A DNA stretch of 64,000 bases from Choanephora cucurbitarum (Eukaryota > Mucoromycota > Mucoromycetes > Mucorales > Choanephoraceae): contig JAIWNI010000132.1 of NCBI GenBank assembly GCA_025331435.1, positions 1-64,000 of the forward strand, given 5' to 3'. Shown piece after piece: positions 22,205 through 32,323 of this stretch. A program made the position numbers and the translations under genes. The notes under the pieces are model-generated. The model was not told the DNA's origin and ran no database searches. It saw nothing but the letters and a program-made list of their open reading frames with translations. How positions within the stretch are numbered: the stretch's first letter is position 1; each line of letters opens with the position of its first letter.

Positions 22205-22451
22205 ACATATACACGTATAGACTTTTTTTTTATTTCCTTTTCTTTCAACCTCATCTCTATGCCACTGTCTACCTTGTTCTCTCCTGACTTACTGTGTGAG
22301 CTCTGTGAATATCATCTGGATCAAGCCATCTTCATATTCCACCCAAGATAATCTGTATAACAACTAGTAAGCAAATAAGCAGATTCGTCATTCACATATC
22401 GCATATGCAATTGAGCCAGAATACTCGCGTGAGTACTGCTTCCTTCATGTC
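22205..22451 (+). repeat. Direct repeat, copy 2 (partner 15235-15493); dispersed repeat copy E
   Basis: Partner of 15235-15493, in the same orientation, lacking a short CTCTTTCTT insert and a few other bases. The minus strand reads STHASILAQLHMRYVNDE, which is also legible in the partner, so the segment may be a conserved exon relic. Confidence 0.88.
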
Positions 22452-22459
22452 TGACAAGC

Positions 22460-23805
22460 TTATTCTTCTTCATCTCCAACCAAGATGCTTTCCAAAATAT
22501 CCTTAAGAGAGTGAGACTTGACATCTGACACTTGGCAGTCAATGTGATCACTGCATTCTTTGTTTAGCTAACTGATCGTTGCATCCACTTTATTTCATCT
22601 GATTCCTTTTCTGAATGCCTTTTTTACTGATGATGTATCAGCCCAACATTCTGATCAGCGCGTCATGATAGGTTCCAACTTGAACAAAAAAAAAAGATAT
22701 GCTTCCAACTTGGTGTTATTTCCCTTTTACAAAGTCAGTTAAAAAAAAAGGAACGGCCATGGCGCGTCTTTCTCTCGCCCTTCTAAAAAAAAAAAGTCTT
22801 ACAAATAAAGTAATTTATGCAGTCATTCAAAGCACACAGTCATGGACAAATGATACCATGATTGACATGTTTAGGCTAATGTAGGGAAGATCCTCAATAA
22901 AAAAAAAGAGTTTACCCAAATTTCACCAAAGGGAAAGAACTGACATCTGTTTGACTTTGGAGGTAGGATGACGACACTGAATAAGAGAGTTCTAGGCAAT
23001 CTATCCTTGTTTGCTATATATGTATCTTTTTCTTTAATTAGCATCCATGCTATAGGAATAATGAAAAGGCGGTGCTATTTTTTTTTACTTTAAAAAAAGC
23101 TCTATTTTCTTGGCCAAAATAAGGAGAGTGGGAAGATCAAGGCACAAAAAGGATTTTCTAAAAAGTGCTTCGATTGTACTAAGAAACCAGATTATTTAAC
23201 ATGTCATCCCCCCCCCCCTTTTTCTATCATCGGGTAAAAAAAAAATGAGATAAGAACTTGAACGCCATTTCTTTATGACATGACTTGAAAGACAATGAGC
23301 CCCATCTCTCTGTCTCGTGGAAATGAATAGGAGTTATGAAAAAGGATGATCAGACCTGTTTAAGGTAATTAGAAGAACATGTAGATAAATTTAACCTGTC
23401 AGCTAAAAATAAAAAAATAAAAATGTGGCAAGTTTTGACTTGGCTTAAAGTGGGGTAAAAAAAAAAAAATTCATTTTTTACTAAAAATAGGCTCATAGTG
23501 ACTTGTGATTTACTTTATGTTCATTGGCTCAGTACTTTAAGATACCGATTGTCGGAAGGGTATACAACTCATGCAAAAAAAAAACATGTCAATTTGACAC
23601 ACAAAATAGGCACGTTAATCATAGAGTAGGTAGTGTTATAACATATCCATTTTATTTATAAAAAAAAAGAGAGCATATTTACAAAAAGGCATAAAAAAAC
23701 CACATAAGATCATCATATAGAAATAAAGGAAAGGAGAAGCGTGTCGTCATCATCATGGTATAAAAATAAAAAAAGTTGCCAGCACTTCATCATTCGATAT
23801 CTTAT
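22460..23805. other. Intergenic, no gene recognised
   Basis: AT-rich with long A and T runs and a C run near 23210. Short frames at 22321-22551 and 22699-22884 are not credible genes. This interval is the border between the accessory left arm and the conserved core. Confidence 0.45.
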
Positions 23806-24027
23806 TTAGCTGGAACAAGGCAATTCATGATCGGGTGGGTCAAGACTTGGGAAAGAAACATAATCGTCCTTAAAAGATAATGTCTGCTTAGGTCGATTCC
23901 AATCCATGTCCCAGTTGGAAGGGGAGGAATGATCGGATGAGTTGGAACGCATCATTGAACGGCCATTGGGATTCATGCCATCATGCTTATTTTCTTTACG
24001 TTTCCAGTCAGACCAAAATTGTAACAT
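23806..24027 (-). CDS. Small hypothetical protein
   Basis: A 73-residue single-exon frame starting MLQFWSDWKRKENKHDG and rich in Ser, Asp, Asn and Pro, with no membrane segment or known domain. The N-terminal Trp pair followed by a basic patch and a polar, potentially phosphorylated tail (MRSNSSDHSSPSNWDMDW) gives it a protein-like rather than random composition. It is on the same strand as the MAPKKK, whose stop is 482 bp upstream. It could also be the last exon of an unseen longer gene, but no acceptor or in-frame extension was found. Confidence 0.4.
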   Translation of the reverse strand: MLQFWSDWKRKENKHDGMNPNGRSMMRSNSSDHSSPSNWDMDWNRPKQTLSFKDDYVSFPSLDPPDHELPCSS

Positions 24028-24509
24028 AGTGAAATGGTTTAAAGAAAAAAAAAAAAAGAAAAGAAAAGAGAAAATAGGTTTATTTATACGTTTTCATTTT
24101 AAACAATATGATCGACCTTCTAGATTCTTTTCTATAATATTCTCGGGCGGGGTTTCTATTTTCGGAGTGAATGGGACTCCGATAAATTTGAAGTGATTTC
24201 CTTATTTGGATTTCAAGAAAAACTTGCTTTCCCTTATTTCAGGTACAAAAAAAAAAAAGATCTAATGTGTTGTCCAATACATACCATGTTAGTGTAGTCA
24301 AAGAAACCATTTTAAATTCACGTCAATTTAACATAAAGAGACAATTGGGCTTCCAATTCATCTTTTATTCTGTACGACTACTTTCATAGTGTAACACTTG
24401 AATGAATTCACAAGATAAACTTAAATATAGCCACGTTGTTTAATATAAGCCTAGAACTTGAGTGGAAGGTATAATTTGTATACTTATAAGGGGGGATATG
24501 TCACATCAT

Positions 24510-27090
24510 CTAATCTTCTTCTTCTTCTTCGGATATTAATTCTTCAAATACAAATGGATGTTGAAGTAATTCTTCTGCAGAAGGTCTTTCCTTATGATCC
24601 CTAAAATGACCAGTTCAATCACTGATAGTCTTGTATTTTGTGATATCACTTACTGTTGAAATGTACATCTTAAAAAGTCTTGTGCTTCTTCACTGATGTT
24701 GGGTGGAATATTGGGTGAAGTAGCACATCCAATCTAATTAAAGTATAAATCATTCATTCTCTATACTTCCAGGTACACTTACTTGAAAAATAGCTTGCAT
24801 TTGAGAATATTCAGGAAATGGATGATCACCCGTAAACATCTCGACCACCAAACACCCTAAAGACCAAATATCCGCTTTACGTGTATACCGCGTCTGTTTC
24901 ACGACCTCAGGTGCCATCCAATAGATCGATCCCTGCAGACTAGGTCGATGAGCAGCAGCCACAATTGACTGACGCATCTCCTCTTCTACCTTCTTGGAAA
25001 TCCCAAAATCCGTGATTTTCACACCTCCCTTATTGTCCACCAACACATTGGCTCCCTTGATGTCTCGATGGACAATGTCCTTGTTGTGAAGGTAATTGAG
25101 ACCCTTGAGGATCTGACGGACAAAACTGTTGACCAAGGGCTCTTGAAAGGCACCATAGCTCGATAACAAGCCGGCCACAGAACCACCGGGCACGTATTCC
25201 AGAAAGATACTAAAGTAGGATTCGTCCGTCTTGGATCCCCAATACTGAACAATGTTTTCATGCTTCAGGTCTTGAAGGAGCTCGATTTCTCGTTGAAGTG
25301 ATTTGATCATGCTCTTCTTGCGTTCTTCACTGGCTGAGTTTTCTACAGGCAATTCGACTTGTTTGACGGCCATCAGTTCGCCATTGTATGGGTTAAGGCC
25401 TAGATAGACATCGCCAAAGGTACCTCGACCAATCAAGGAGCCCTTCATCCAGGTATCGGGTAAACGTTTGGGTTTGGGTTCAGTGATCTGTTTAGGTGGT
25501 AGTGGCTCTGGAATAGGTCGTTCCATGGCTGATGTGGTCATGGGCAAACTGGAGGTCCGTCTAAGATCATTTTCGGATGTTTCTTTCAGCTTTTCAGGCA
25601 CATGGGTCGTGACAGGTGTATCGAGTTTCATGCTCTGTTTCTCTGCCACCATCTCCTCATGATCGTCCGAGAGATGATCATCCTCTATCTCACTCTCAGA
25701 CTCACTTAAACTACTAGTTTCACTCTCCATAAACACCAGTTCATCCTCTTCTTCCTCCAGAAACCTATCTAGATCCACACCCAAGACAGATACAAGTTCA
25801 GGCAACACACTGTTACGATAGTTTCTAGGTTCCATTCGACTGATCGAGTTACGTCGTGTCATGGATAACCGTTGAGCCTTAAGACCGGCTGTCTCAAGCA
25901 CATCTCGATTATGATTAGGGAAAAAGGACGAGAGGTTACTGGAGATGATTTCTGAAGGTGGACGTTCACCAAAGAACCGTCTTCGACTGGTATTGGTCAG
26001 GGTACTGCTGTTATGATGACTGTTGGACAAGCTCAGCTGACTGGTACTTGAAGCGGGTGCATAAGGGTAAGGAATAGGTTGGGTACGATGTGGATGCGAG
26101 GCAACCGAGACGGGTTTCTGAATGGTGCCCTTTCGTTTAAACTGTTCATGTGTGAGGAACATGTGTCTTTTTCGCAAGATCAACCGTTCTTTCTCTGGAC
26201 GATCAGCCGAACGACAGATCTCGACCAGTTCGGTATCCGACAAGGCCCGTGCCTCACCATGGGTACTGGAGCCCACAAAGATACAATAGCTATCGGCATT
26301 GGCCTCATCCACACCGAATTTATGAAGGACCTTGGCCATCACCTGTTTGGCGTCGTTGGCCGTATGGACATTGACAATACGCGTCTGACCATCTTCTCCA
26401 AACACCTTGACACAGGTCTGTTTGACTTTTTCCATGGACATGATGCCGCCCTTTTGAAGGGAAGTATCGGGTAGATCCGATAGAGGGAAAGAGGAAGGTG
26501 AGAGAGGCGGGTGATCGGGTGGTTGGATGGTCAGGCCGTGTTGGCGAGATCGTTTCGAGTCGGATCGACCCAAGAATCGAGAGAATGAATTGGATCGATT
26601 GAGTAAACTTTTGGTGGTAGGCTTGATATCCACCTCCTGTCGTTCTATCTAGATAATCATGTGAGCTTTTGTGTGTGTGTCTAATTATCTATTACTCACT
26701 CGAATGGGTGTTCTGGCCGCTAAGGAGGCAGCAAGATAACATTCTTGGCGTAATGCTTTAATGGCTGTCAACAGACGCACTCGTTCACCTACTGTCTTGA
26801 TATCCATGGCCTTGAGGGATTCGTAATCGAGATCAAGCAGGATGGCACCTGAGATGTTGTGGTCTGGGATCGATGAGTTCAACTGTCCATTTCATTTTTA
26901 TTCACTATTTACCCATCATCTTTTGACTGAATCGACTGAGGGATTGACTGGATAGCCATTCAGCCACTTTGGATTCAGACCAATTCTTGACATCGTCTAG
27001 TAATGTTCGTTTGAATTCTGTATAAGATGGTGATGTAGGTGATTGTGGCATAAAGTGCCTTGAAGAAGGTGAAGAAGGTGGTAAAGACAT
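24510..27090 (-). CDS. STE11: Ste11/Byr2-type MAP kinase kinase kinase
   Basis: Five exons fit by phase: 27090-26913, 26863-26700, 26636-24783, 24733-24654, 24600-24510, giving 788 residues. Order of domains: SAM at about 30-105 (WSESKVAEWLSSQSL), Ras-association-like segment at about 189-273 (CVKVFGEDGQTRIVNV), an acidic Ser-rich linker, and a C-terminal kinase from about 507 with GRGTFG, AVKQ, HRDIKGAN, DFGISKK and APEVV. SAM-RA-kinase order is that of yeast Ste11, fission yeast Byr2 and filamentous-fungal orthologues, which act above the pheromone/invasive-growth MAPK. The first intron uses an acceptor inside what looks like open frame; only that choice (exon 2 at 26863) keeps both phase and SAM length. 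The protein ends in an acidic EEEEED tail. Confidence 0.93.
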
Positions 27091-27163
27091 GAATAAAAAT
27101 AATAAAAAAATAAAAAAATAATGTCTTTATTTTGATGTGATCATGTGATTTTTATAAGGAGAA
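27091..27163 (-). promoter_or_regulatory. Compressed 73-bp terminator/promoter between two same-strand genes
   Basis: Only 73 bp separate the zinc-finger stop from the MAPKKK start on the minus strand. Within them, in transcription order, are a TATA-like CTTATAAAAATC, CACATGATCACATC, an AATAAA that could end the upstream mRNA, and an A/T tract before the ATG. The upstream 3' end and the downstream promoter must overlap. Confidence 0.5.
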
Positions 27164-27682
27164 TTATTTAAAAGGAGACATTGGATTGGGTACAATAGGT
27201 AATCGCATACTAGTCTGTGGTGGTTGAGGATTGGAGATAGGTGGACAATAATGAACACGTAAATGTCTACGCATGTTACTATGAACACTGAAACTACGAC
27301 CACAACCTTGAAAATGACATTGAAATGGTTTTTCACCTGTATGTGAATACACATGGATACGTAAGGAAGAAGGTCTTGAGAATGATTTGTTACAATGTTG
27401 ACAATGGTATCTGTGGCTTGTCTTTAACTTTGCTGGATAGCCTGAGGTTGTATGGGCTCTGGTGCGTCGTATGGTATCTGATTGAGTACGTCGATGGGTA
27501 AATTGGATAGGTGGATGACAGTGTGGACATAGTTGTGGTAATGGGCTGCTTAGGGAAGAGGATCGACGGTGGAATCGGATAGGAGGATGCTCAATTGTGG
27601 TTGGTTGATACTTACTAGGCTCATTTAAGAAAAGGCCATCAAAGACATGTTTAATGGAAGGCAAAGTGATTTGATTGTTCAT
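27164..27682 (-). CDS. C2H2 zinc-finger protein (two fingers)
   Basis: A 172-residue single-exon protein with two adjacent C2H2 fingers at about residues 93-145. Finger 1 is YHCQHCNKSFSRPSSLRIH, linked by HTGEKPF to finger 2, in which CHFQGC is followed by SVHSNMRRHLRVH. An extra CPHC pair at about 52-55 lacks histidine partners. The N-terminus is polar and basic and the tail proline-rich. Two fingers joined by a TGEKP linker suggest sequence-specific DNA binding, probably as a transcriptional regulator. It starts 165 bp after the PQ-loop gene stop and ends 73 bp before the MAPKKK start, all on the minus strand. Target genes cannot be inferred. Confidence 0.8.
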   Translation of the reverse strand: MNNQITLPSIKHVFDGLFLNEPSKYQPTTIEHPPIRFHRRSSSLSSPLPQLCPHCHPPIQFTHRRTQSDTIRRTRAHTTSGYPAKLKTSHRYHCQHCNKSFSRPSSLRIHVYSHTGEKPFQCHFQGCGRSFSVHSNMRRHLRVHYCPPISNPQPPQTSMRLPIVPNPMSPFK

Positions 27683-27847
27683 AAGTTTAAAATAGAGAAA
27701 AGAAAGTAAAATATAAAAAGACGCTTAAATAAACACCATCGATCAACTGATATCTTGCAGATCCAAAAAAACGCCTCATGCATCAACATGAAACATAACG
27801 TTTTTTTTTTCTCTTCTCAGGAGAATTGTCTTACTCCTTAATTTTTT

Positions 27848-28836
27848 TTATTTTTTCATATGGTGACGATACATATAGAATTGAAAAAAGATCTAAATTT
27901 TATATGAGTGACAACAAAAAAAAAGTGAAAATCACAAGTTAAACTTACAGTGAAATCAAAGAATAAAGTACCACCACTGCCTAATAACCAAGGATAGTTA
28001 ATCAAAAGATAGGTAGGATCTGTTGAATCCAATAAGATGCTCTATAACAAACCAAAAGTCAGTTAAGATGATGAAACTCAACACATACTAACTTACCAAA
28101 CAATAGGTAATGTTACCCACCACACTAAAGATAAACATACTCAACGATAACCCTTCCACACTCTCATGTCTGAAATTCTGCATGATTTGAGGTATACGAC
28201 TTGTACAGTACAGAATAGCACTGCCCCAGCCTAATAACTGTGGTACAAGATGCCATTGACTCAGATCGATATGATGTCCCTCTCTTGGCCAAAAGAAGAA
28301 TAAGCCAGAACCACCCAGGAGAGCAACCCAGAGTAAGATGCTGGTCACAAAAAAGACACGGATGATCCATCGTTTATCTAGACCCACACGCTCTCTGATC
28401 AAAGGTGTCATTTCACTTTCTACTGCCACTACTTCTTCTATAGGCTGTCGAGGGTAACGTGTTCTGTAATAGAATACTTGAGTCATCAACAAACAATCGG
28501 CCAATAAATAATACAATGCCAATAATAACTAATACAAATAATGAGTGTTAAGAGGGGGTGGGGATAGAACAGATCATACCATAGTAAACAATAGATTTTC
28601 CAAAATGATGCCTAATAAATTCAAAATATCACCCAAGATCCATAAAGACAGAAAACTGATTGAAACACCCTCTGTATTCTTTCTTGTATAGTTTTCTTTG
28701 AATTGTCTGTGTGTTTAAGTAATGAGTGTATCATTCCAGTTCAACCTTATCCCCCCACTTACGGACTAAATACCACAATCCAACAGAAAATACTTAGATA
28801 GCCAAAGAAGCTAGCCATGACTTCTGACGTAGGCAT
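27848..28836 (-). CDS. PQ-loop repeat transporter (Ypq/PQLC2 type)
   Basis: Five exons: 28836-28763, 28706-28580, 28528-28097, 28041-27949, 27892-27848, total 256 residues. Two PQ-loop repeats are visible: FSPQFKENYTRKNTEGVS near the N-terminus (created across the first splice) and SRIPQIMQNFRHESVEGLS in the C-terminal half. About seven hydrophobic segments surround them, with a polar loop after the third (RTRYPRQPIEEV). This is the layout of fungal Ypq1-3 and animal PQLC2/SLC66A1, vacuolar or lysosomal exporters of basic amino acids. The short 15-codon last exon ends in a basic HHMKK. No dileucine sorting signal is obvious. Confidence 0.88.
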
Positions 28837-29763
28837 TCTAGAGATAGTTTTTAGAGAGAAAGAGAGAGAAAAAAAAATTATATAAAATTAAAGATTTTTT
28901 TTTTGAATTTGAAACACTGTTTAAAGGTGATACTGACTTTGGATTCACTTTTTTGTGTAGACAGAGTTTACCTTTTAAGGAAAAAAGTGCCCGTTTTCTC
29001 ATTGTCACCCATGAAAGGCTGTATCCTCCATTTGAACCCTTTCGTAAAGGATAGGAGAGGTTGTTTCGTCTATTTTTGAATAAATAACAAATTACATGTT
29101 ATTTAACAACATGATTCTTAGATCATCTTATCTTTTCCATTGCTACACATCTTTCTTTATAGACTTAGTAAATCAAAGGTATTCTCAGTCTAATGTATAG
29201 ACAACAGTATTTAATTTCCTCTCTCTCTCAGTCCATTGGTAAGCCATTGATCGAAATGCTTTAAGGAATTCAATCCATGATTGAAATGGGCTTACTCCAG
29301 TGTTTGATTTTTGCGTAGTTAAGCGTAGCCAATCAAATGAGAGTTATTTATTCCAAGGTCAGAATTCAGTTAACTATTTGATCATTCTAGACATACACTT
29401 GTTGATGATTGAATGAATAGTGAGATTCTTTTAAAAAAAAAAAGAAATGCATACAGATAAATCCATGTTCTGAATCTTAGCAAAAAAAAAAAGTGATACG
29501 CTTCCTTGGGGGGTTAAAAAAAACCGCCAATTCCTAAAAAGGAAATTCAGGTAATTGTTTAATTTTCTAAAAGCATGAAGCAGTAAATGATGCTGCAAAT
29601 GAAATTGAATCCACACTGTCTTCTTAAAAGGAATTACACATGCCCCTTGAACTTATCCTAATGTTGAATTCATGCATTTTCAGATTGAAGGTCAGAAAAA
29701 AAAAAAAAAAGAACGTCTAAAAAAAATTTTTTTTTTTAATCTATTTTATTTTATTTTATTACA
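28837..29763. other. Divergent intergenic region
   Basis: AT-rich spacer between the PQ-loop gene (minus) and the hypothetical gene at 29764 (plus), carrying both promoters. Long A/T runs at about 29698-29736 immediately precede the downstream ATG. No further gene seen. Confidence 0.5.
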
Positions 29764-30510
29764 ATGCGTCGAGTGACAAGAAGTACACGTAATCAGAATG
29801 AATCAGAATCACCCGAACGCACTCACAGCTCAACTTCAGAACTGACACAAACAGACTCAAGCCTCTCCTGGACCTCACATGAACCCATCCGCTATAACCT
29901 CAGAAGCCGCAGTATACCCAAAGTCGACATGACACTCCCTCTGCCTGAATCCAAGTTCTTGAGTACACAACCCATCATCGGTGCTTACTCTCGACTTGAT
30001 CCCAACAATACCAAGTCTCATGTACGTCTTTGTCCGGGCGATCGAAAGCAACTGGACATTCGTCAGACATACCATTCCAAACCCACCATGTCCAAGTCAT
30101 GGATGACCCATCACCAGCTCTTGACTGCACAACACCAATGGGATGTAGGCTTCAGTCGCAAATGCACCAATTTCGATGGCACCTTTACGGATGCACTTGA
30201 TCGAGTTCCCTTTTCGATTGAAGATCCCTCTGGAAGTTCAAATAGTGGACAGACAACCAACACAGCCTTTCGACGATCGGTCAGTCCAGAGTCATTGTCT
30301 TCTCGACTAGGCTCTAGTACAGAAGAACAAGAACTAAAGATCACGCAATCAGATACCACCATCACAAAAGTCAAGACAGAGGAAGGCACTAAGATAGAGA
30401 CACAAAAAGAAAACAAGACGACACGCTTAAGATCCAATATGATGTTTATTCATGGCGTCACTGATCATGACAATGAATTCAGTGTGTTTGAAGAAACCAA
30501 TCAAGATTAG
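29764..30510 (+). CDS. Hypothetical protein, probably nuclear or disordered
   Basis: A 248-residue single-exon protein starting MRRVTRSTRNQNESESPE. No known domain. The first 40 residues and the last 70 are Ser/Thr/Glu-rich and likely disordered. The central part (about 45-150) is less biased and contains NLRSRSIPKVDMTLPLPESK and SKSWMTHHQLLTAQHQWDV, which look like a conserved core. Basic RSTRN and NLRSRS motifs could be nuclear signals. Long, uninterrupted and codon-biased like its neighbours, it is probably real. It faces the CsbD-like gene tail to tail, with 70 bp between the stops. Confidence 0.6.
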   Translation: MRRVTRSTRNQNESESPERTHSSTSELTQTDSSLSWTSHEPIRYNLRSRSIPKVDMTLPLPESKFLSTQPIIGAYSRLDPNNTKSHVRLCPGDRKQLDIRQTYHSKPTMSKSWMTHHQLLTAQHQWDVGFSRKCTNFDGTFTDALDRVPFSIEDPSGSSNSGQTTNTAFRRSVSPESLSSRLGSSTEEQELKITQSDTTITKVKTEEGTKIETQKENKTTRLRSNMMFIHGVTDHDNEFSVFEETNQD

Positions 30511-30580
30511 AGAAAGATCTTATTTATTAGATAATACAGTGTAGTTTTTTTTTATTATGATGATTCCTTTTTTTTTTTAA

Positions 30581-31669
30581 TTAAGTACGACCATGAGCAA
30601 TGTTGTCACCCTTAATCACCTTGGCTTCATTACCGGTGATCTTACCAGCCATTTTCTCAAGATTACCCTTGATCTTTTCACCAGCACTAGGCTTATGTTC
30701 CATCTCGCCTGCAGTGGTAGGATGATCACCGGTCGTATGAGGTTCATCGTTCTTGGTCTTTAAGGTAGGTCCTACTTGAGGTTCACCTGCATGACGTTGA
30801 CCATCTTGATGGTTAGGGACACCACCGTTGTTCTTGCTGTGAAGAGAGGCACCATGGTCGCCTAAGGGTGCTGAGGGCTTGTTGTCGTGGTGAACATGGG
30901 TATCGTTGTTGAGGGTGCTGGAAGGGATGGCAGATGTACCGGTAGCACCACTGCCAGTAGCTCCTGTTGTAGGTTGAGTGTGAGCACCAGTGTGAGCACC
31001 AGTGTGAGCACCAGTGTGAGTACCAGTGTGAGTACCTGTGGGAGCACCAGTGTGAGTACCTGTGGGAGCACCAGTGTGAGTACCTGTGGGAGCACCAGTG
31101 TGAGCACCAGTGTGAGTACCTGTGTGAGCACCAGTGTGAGCACCAGTGTGAGTACCTGTGTGAGTACCTGTGTGGGCAGTAGGGTGAATTTCATCAGGAC
31201 GAGCATCATTTCCAGTATAGGCACTAGGATGAGTACCAGTACCAGTATGAGTACCTGTGGTGCCCATGTGAGAGGTAGGATGAGCATTGGAGGCAGCACC
31301 CAAACCAGCTTGTGTAGTAGTGGCAGCAGCAGCATCAGCACCAGTCACACCAGAACCAGCAGCACCACGACCCGTAGCGCCTTGACCACCTAATCCAGCT
31401 ACATCATGTCGAATGGCATCTTGACCTGAGAGAGGACCACTTGTGTGATGACCACCTGCATGGATAGCATTGGAAGCATCTTGATGACGGATCTGTTCAG
31501 CAGTTGGCTTGTCAAAGTTAGAATGACCCAAACCACCTGTGGGACCAACAGCATGACCATTTAAGCCAGTAGCAGCAATACCATGGTTTTCATTCAATTG
31601 ACGAGTAGCATCGTTCGTTACGCCAGTAGAGGCCAAAGTAGAAGGTTGTGTGTTATGAGGAGCAGACAT
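30581..31669 (-). CDS. CsbD-like stress protein with histidine-rich tetrapeptide repeats
   Basis: A 362-residue, extremely hydrophilic protein rich in Gly, Ala, Thr and His. The last ~35 residues (GEKIKGNLEKMAGKITGNEA) resemble the CsbD fold of small bacterial and fungal stress proteins. The middle (about residues 166-232; 30974-31174) is an array of roughly 17 tetrapeptides of the form [A/T][H/P]TG, encoded by a matching 12- and 24-bp DNA repeat. There is no signal peptide or membrane segment. The composition is that of hydrophilins, accumulated under desiccation, osmotic or heat stress. The histidine array might bind metal, which is inference. Array length probably varies between strains. 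Confidence 0.75.
   Translation of the reverse strand: MSAPHNTQPSTLASTGVTNDATRQLNENHGIAATGLNGHAVGPTGGLGHSNFDKPTAEQIRHQDASNAIHAGGHHTSGPLSGQDAIRHDVAGLGGQGATGRGAAGSGVTGADAAAATTTQAGLGAASNAHPTSHMGTTGTHTGTGTHPSAYTGNDARPDEIHPTAHTGTHTGTHTGAHTGAHTGTHTGAHTGAPTGTHTGAPTGTHTGAPTGTHTGTHTGAHTGAHTGAHTQPTTGATGSGATGTSAIPSSTLNNDTHVHHDNKPSAPLGDHGASLHSKNNGGVPNHQDGQRHAGEPQVGPTLKTKNDEPHTTGDHPTTAGEMEHKPSAGEKIKGNLEKMAGKITGNEAKVIKGDNIAHGRT
30974..31174. repeat. Coding tandem repeat (12-bp unit)
   Basis: Imperfect array of 12-bp units (plus-strand form GTGTGAGTACCA/GTGTGAGCACCA) encoding [A/T][H/P]TG on the minus strand. A 24-bp higher-order unit, GTACCTGTGGGAGCACCAGT plus four bases, is repeated three times at about 31033-31100. 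Confidence 0.9.
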
Positions 31670-32323
31670 TATTATTATTAATGAAGTAAGATCTTATTGG
31701 AAAATAAGCGGGCTATTTATATTCAGAAAAATAAGAGTGATTCATCTAGTACGTCAATAACAAAGGATCATCATGACGTTGTATTAGTTAAGCAGAGCGG
31801 GGTTTGTGATTGGTGTAAAATGATGATTTGCAGGAAAATCGGGATCATAATAACTGGATGATCAAACCAGAAATCATAGTAAGGTAGGTCAATACACATA
31901 CTCTGCAAATAAAACAAATGGATTTCATTCAACAATAGCACTGCTTTATTGAGTTATAAAAGTAAATAAGGTTTCTCTAAAAGGCAAAATGACATCAATT
32001 TCTTGAATTGGTATAGAAGAGAGAAAATCATACGCCATGAAATTCATTATGCATCATCTCTATAACCTTAAAAGCAATAGAATAGACTAGTGATGATGAA
32101 AAAAAAAAGAAAACAGACTTTCCTTTTAAAGAGTTTAGGCGCGTTTCTGTTAATAAAAAAAAAATATTGTCTTCTAGAAAAAATAAAATAAAGGGCAACC
32201 CGGGCTACCACGTCATTTCTTTACCGGGCAAGAAAAAAAAAACAGAGAGAGAGAGAGAGAGACAGATATGGAAAAGACTATCTCATCTTTTTCTTAAGAG
32301 AAACTCTCATTGTCACACTTTGA
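31670..32323. other. Divergent promoter region
   Basis: Lies between the CsbD-like gene (minus) and the Ugo1-like gene (plus). Contains TATTTATATT near 31712 on the CsbD side and a (GA)n run at about 32244-32262 on the Ugo1 side. No gene seen. Confidence 0.5.

Noticed and set aside
26079..26474. 131-codon plus-strand frame
   Set aside because: Antisense to the Ras-association region of the MAPKKK.
30887..31393. Plus-strand 168-codon Ser/Thr/Val-rich frame and a second minus-strand Leu-rich frame
   Set aside because: Both are shadows of the CsbD-like repeat gene created by the 12-bp repeat.
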